Of a stretch of DNA of 64,000 bases, positions 62,657 through 64,000 are shown piece by piece; position 1 is the first letter of the stretch, and each line of letters opens with the position of its first letter. The notes beneath the pieces were generated by a model, which was not told where the DNA came from, made no database searches, and saw only the letters and a program-made list of their open reading frames with translations. The stretch comes from Labrys sp. WJW (GTDB lineage: Bacteria; Pseudomonadota; Alphaproteobacteria; Rhizobiales; Labraceae), in assembly GCF_001676615.1 (NCBI RefSeq), contig NZ_LYXZ01000027.1:124001-188000 (forward strand), given 5' to 3'. The position numbers were made by a program, and so were the translations under genes.

Positions 62657-63859
62657 TTACTCCACTTCGCCGACGGCGGCTTTGATCCGCGCGATCGCTT
62701 CCGACAGCACGTCCTCGCTTGTGGCGGTGGAGATGCGAAAATAGGGTGACAGACCATAGGCGGCGCCAGGCACCGAGGCCACGCGCCCCTCGTTCAGGAG
62801 ATAGGAGGCCACCGCGGCATCGTCGGCCAGGACGTCGCCCTTCGGCGTCCGGCGGCCGATCAGGCTCGCGCAACCGATATAGGCGTAGAAGGCCCCCTCG
62901 GGCGGGGACAGCGACAGGCCGTTGACCTGCCGGATGCCCTCGACCACCAGGTTGCGCCGGGCTTCGAAGGCCTTGCGGAAACGAGAGACCTCTTCCTGCG
63001 GGCCATTCAGTGCGGCGATCGTGGCGGCCTGTGCGATTGAGCAAACCGAGGTGACAGACTGGCTCTGGATCGTGCCCATCGCCTTGACGAGCGGTGCCGG
63101 GCCGGCCGCGTAGCCGACCCGCCAGCCGGTCATGGCGTAGGCCTTGGACACACCGTTGACGATCAGGCTGCGCTCCCTGAGCTCGGGGCAGGCCATGCCG
63201 AAGGAGACGAATTGGCGATTATCGAAGAGGATGTGCTCATAAATCTCGTCGGAAAGGACGAGCACCTGCGGGTAGCGGGCCAGCACGGCCCCGAGCGCCT
63301 TGAGCTCGTCCGTCGAATAGACCGCACCGGAGGGATTTCCCGGCATGTTCAGGAACAGCCATTTGGTCCTCGGGGTGATCGCCCGCTCGAGCAGGTCCGG
63401 CGTCAGCCGGAAGCCGGTCGTCTCCGGGCACTCGACGATGACCGGCGTGCCGCCGAGGAGCTTCACCATCTCCGGATAGGACACGAAATAGGGGGCCGGC
63501 AGGATCGCCTCGTCGCCCGTCTCCAGCGTCGCCATCAGCGCGTTGAAGATGATCTGCTTGGCGCCATTGGCCACGACGATGTCATCGGCACCATAGTCCA
63601 GCCCGTTCTCGCGCTTGAACTTGCCGGCAATCGCTGCCCGCACCTCCGGCGTGCCGTTCGCCCCGGTATAGAGGGTCTGGCCTGCCCTGGCTGCGGCATA
63701 GGCGGCGTCGATGATGTGGGCCGGCGTCGGAAAATCGGGTTCGCCGAGACCGAGGTCGATGACGTCCACGCCCTTTGCCCTGAGAGCCTTGGCGGCCTGC
63801 GAAGCCGCCATTGAGGCGGAGGGTTTGACGACTGACAATCGGGATGAAATGTAGCTCAC
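62657..63859 (-). CDS. Class I aminotransferase (aspartate aminotransferase-like)
   Basis: 400 residues from GTG 63859. PLP-binding K239 is in NGVSKAYAMTGWRVGY; N175, D204 and Y207 (MPGNPSG, SDEIYE) complete the cofactor site. The length and the YTGANGTPEVRAAIAGKFKR start match the AspC Igamma group. The GTG overlaps the hydantoinase stop (GTGA), so it may process an amino acid released from a hydantoin or oxoproline. Confidence 0.92.
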   Translation of the reverse strand: MSYISSRLSVVKPSASMAASQAAKALRAKGVDVIDLGLGEPDFPTPAHIIDAAYAAARAGQTLYTGANGTPEVRAAIAGKFKRENGLDYGADDIVVANGAKQIIFNALMATLETGDEAILPAPYFVSYPEMVKLLGGTPVIVECPETTGFRLTPDLLERAITPRTKWLFLNMPGNPSGAVYSTDELKALGAVLARYPQVLVLSDEIYEHILFDNRQFVSFGMACPELRERSLIVNGVSKAYAMTGWRVGYAAGPAPLVKAMGTIQSQSVTSVCSIAQAATIAALNGPQEEVSRFRKAFEARRNLVVEGIRQVNGLSLSPPEGAFYAYIGCASLIGRRTPKGDVLADDAAVASYLLNEGRVASVPGAAYGLSPYFRISTATSEDVLSEAIARIKAAVGEVE

Positions 63860-64000
63860 TTGCCGCTCTCCAGCACATAGCCCTTGGATCTGTCTTGCGC
63901 CCTGGCATCCGGGCTGCGCCTGGAGGGATCTCCATAGCCCCCTCCCCCCGGCAGCTCCAGGATCAGCCGGCGGCCCGCGGGGACATGCTGCCAGCCCTTC
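63856..64000 (-). CDS. Hydantoinase B/oxoprolinase family protein, C-terminal end (partial)
   Basis: The last 47 residues of a gene that enters from beyond the window. The sequence LILELPGGGGYGDPSRRSPD followed by SKGYVLESGK is the hallmark C-terminus of HyuB (ELPGGGGYGDP...V..G.V). It would hydrolyse a hydantoin or 5-oxoproline-like ring together with HyuA, presumably upstream outside the window. Confidence 0.85.
   Translation of the reverse strand, partial: KGWQHVPAGRRLILELPGGGGYGDPSRRSPDARAQDRSKGYVLESGK

Noticed and set aside
1..64000. CRISPR arrays, rRNA and tRNA genes, phage genes
   Set aside because: No regularly spaced repeats, tRNA-like cloverleafs, rRNA sequence or phage structural genes were seen by reading.

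Overview
The window looks like chromosomal DNA of an alphaproteobacterium, most likely of the order Hyphomicrobiales (Rhizobiales). The evidence is high G+C, short operons joined by ATGA/GTGA/TGATG overlaps, frequent GTG/TTG starts, Omp25-type outer-membrane beta-barrel proteins, MocR/GntR/LysR-controlled catabolic islands and many ABC importers. I see no rRNA, tRNA, CRISPR array or prophage. Family assignments are from remembered family signatures; no search was run.

Layout. 0-3.3 kb: an aldehyde dehydrogenase and an enolase-superfamily dehydratase, divergent from a MocR regulator. 3.5-9.7 kb: an L,D-transpeptidase lipoprotein, a 1218-residue autotransporter and an Omp25-like protein. 9.8-14.4 kb: an IS-scarred region with two near-identical orphan OmpR-type response regulators, a LuxR regulator and a decayed IS6 transposase. 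14.6-19.4 kb: a PuuB-like oxidase, a universal stress protein, an amino-acid permease and a divergent TetR regulator with two tandem operator-like palindromes. 19.8-23.7 kb: a peptide-binding protein and a DddP-like M24 enzyme, divergent from a LysR regulator. 23.9-31.8 kb: an unusual GntR regulator divergent from a nine-gene operon, a polar-amino-acid-type ABC importer followed by sugar-acid catabolic enzymes (LgoD-like dehydrogenase, SDR, RraA-like aldolase, split UxaA altronate dehydratase). 32.2-39.1 kb: a methionine/methylated-sulfur region (MetQ-N-I, a 2OG-Fe(II) oxygenase, a second importer lacking an ATPase, homocysteine S-methyltransferase).

40.7-46.5 kb is the most novel part. Seven co-oriented, tightly spaced genes encode a GT4-like glycosyltransferase, a PqqD-like RiPP recognition protein, a 58-residue peptide with a YxxP motif, a GT2-TPR protein, an ATP-grasp enzyme, an Anp1/GT62-like glycosyltransferase and a NodZ/GT23-like fucosyltransferase. 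Together they look like an uncharacterised glycosylated ribosomal-peptide (RiPP) pathway. It abuts a decayed cydAB pair.

48.4-61.7 kb: a catabolic island. GntR, PuuC-like ALDH, DapA-like, FAD oxidase, DapA-like, FAD oxidase and a GlxA-type AraC regulator form one operon, divergent from a quaternary-amine (ProX/V/W/W) importer. Decayed proC and proline-racemase remnants follow. The set resembles hydroxyproline-type catabolism. 61.8-64 kb: uronate dehydrogenase, class I aminotransferase and the end of a hydantoinase B gene.
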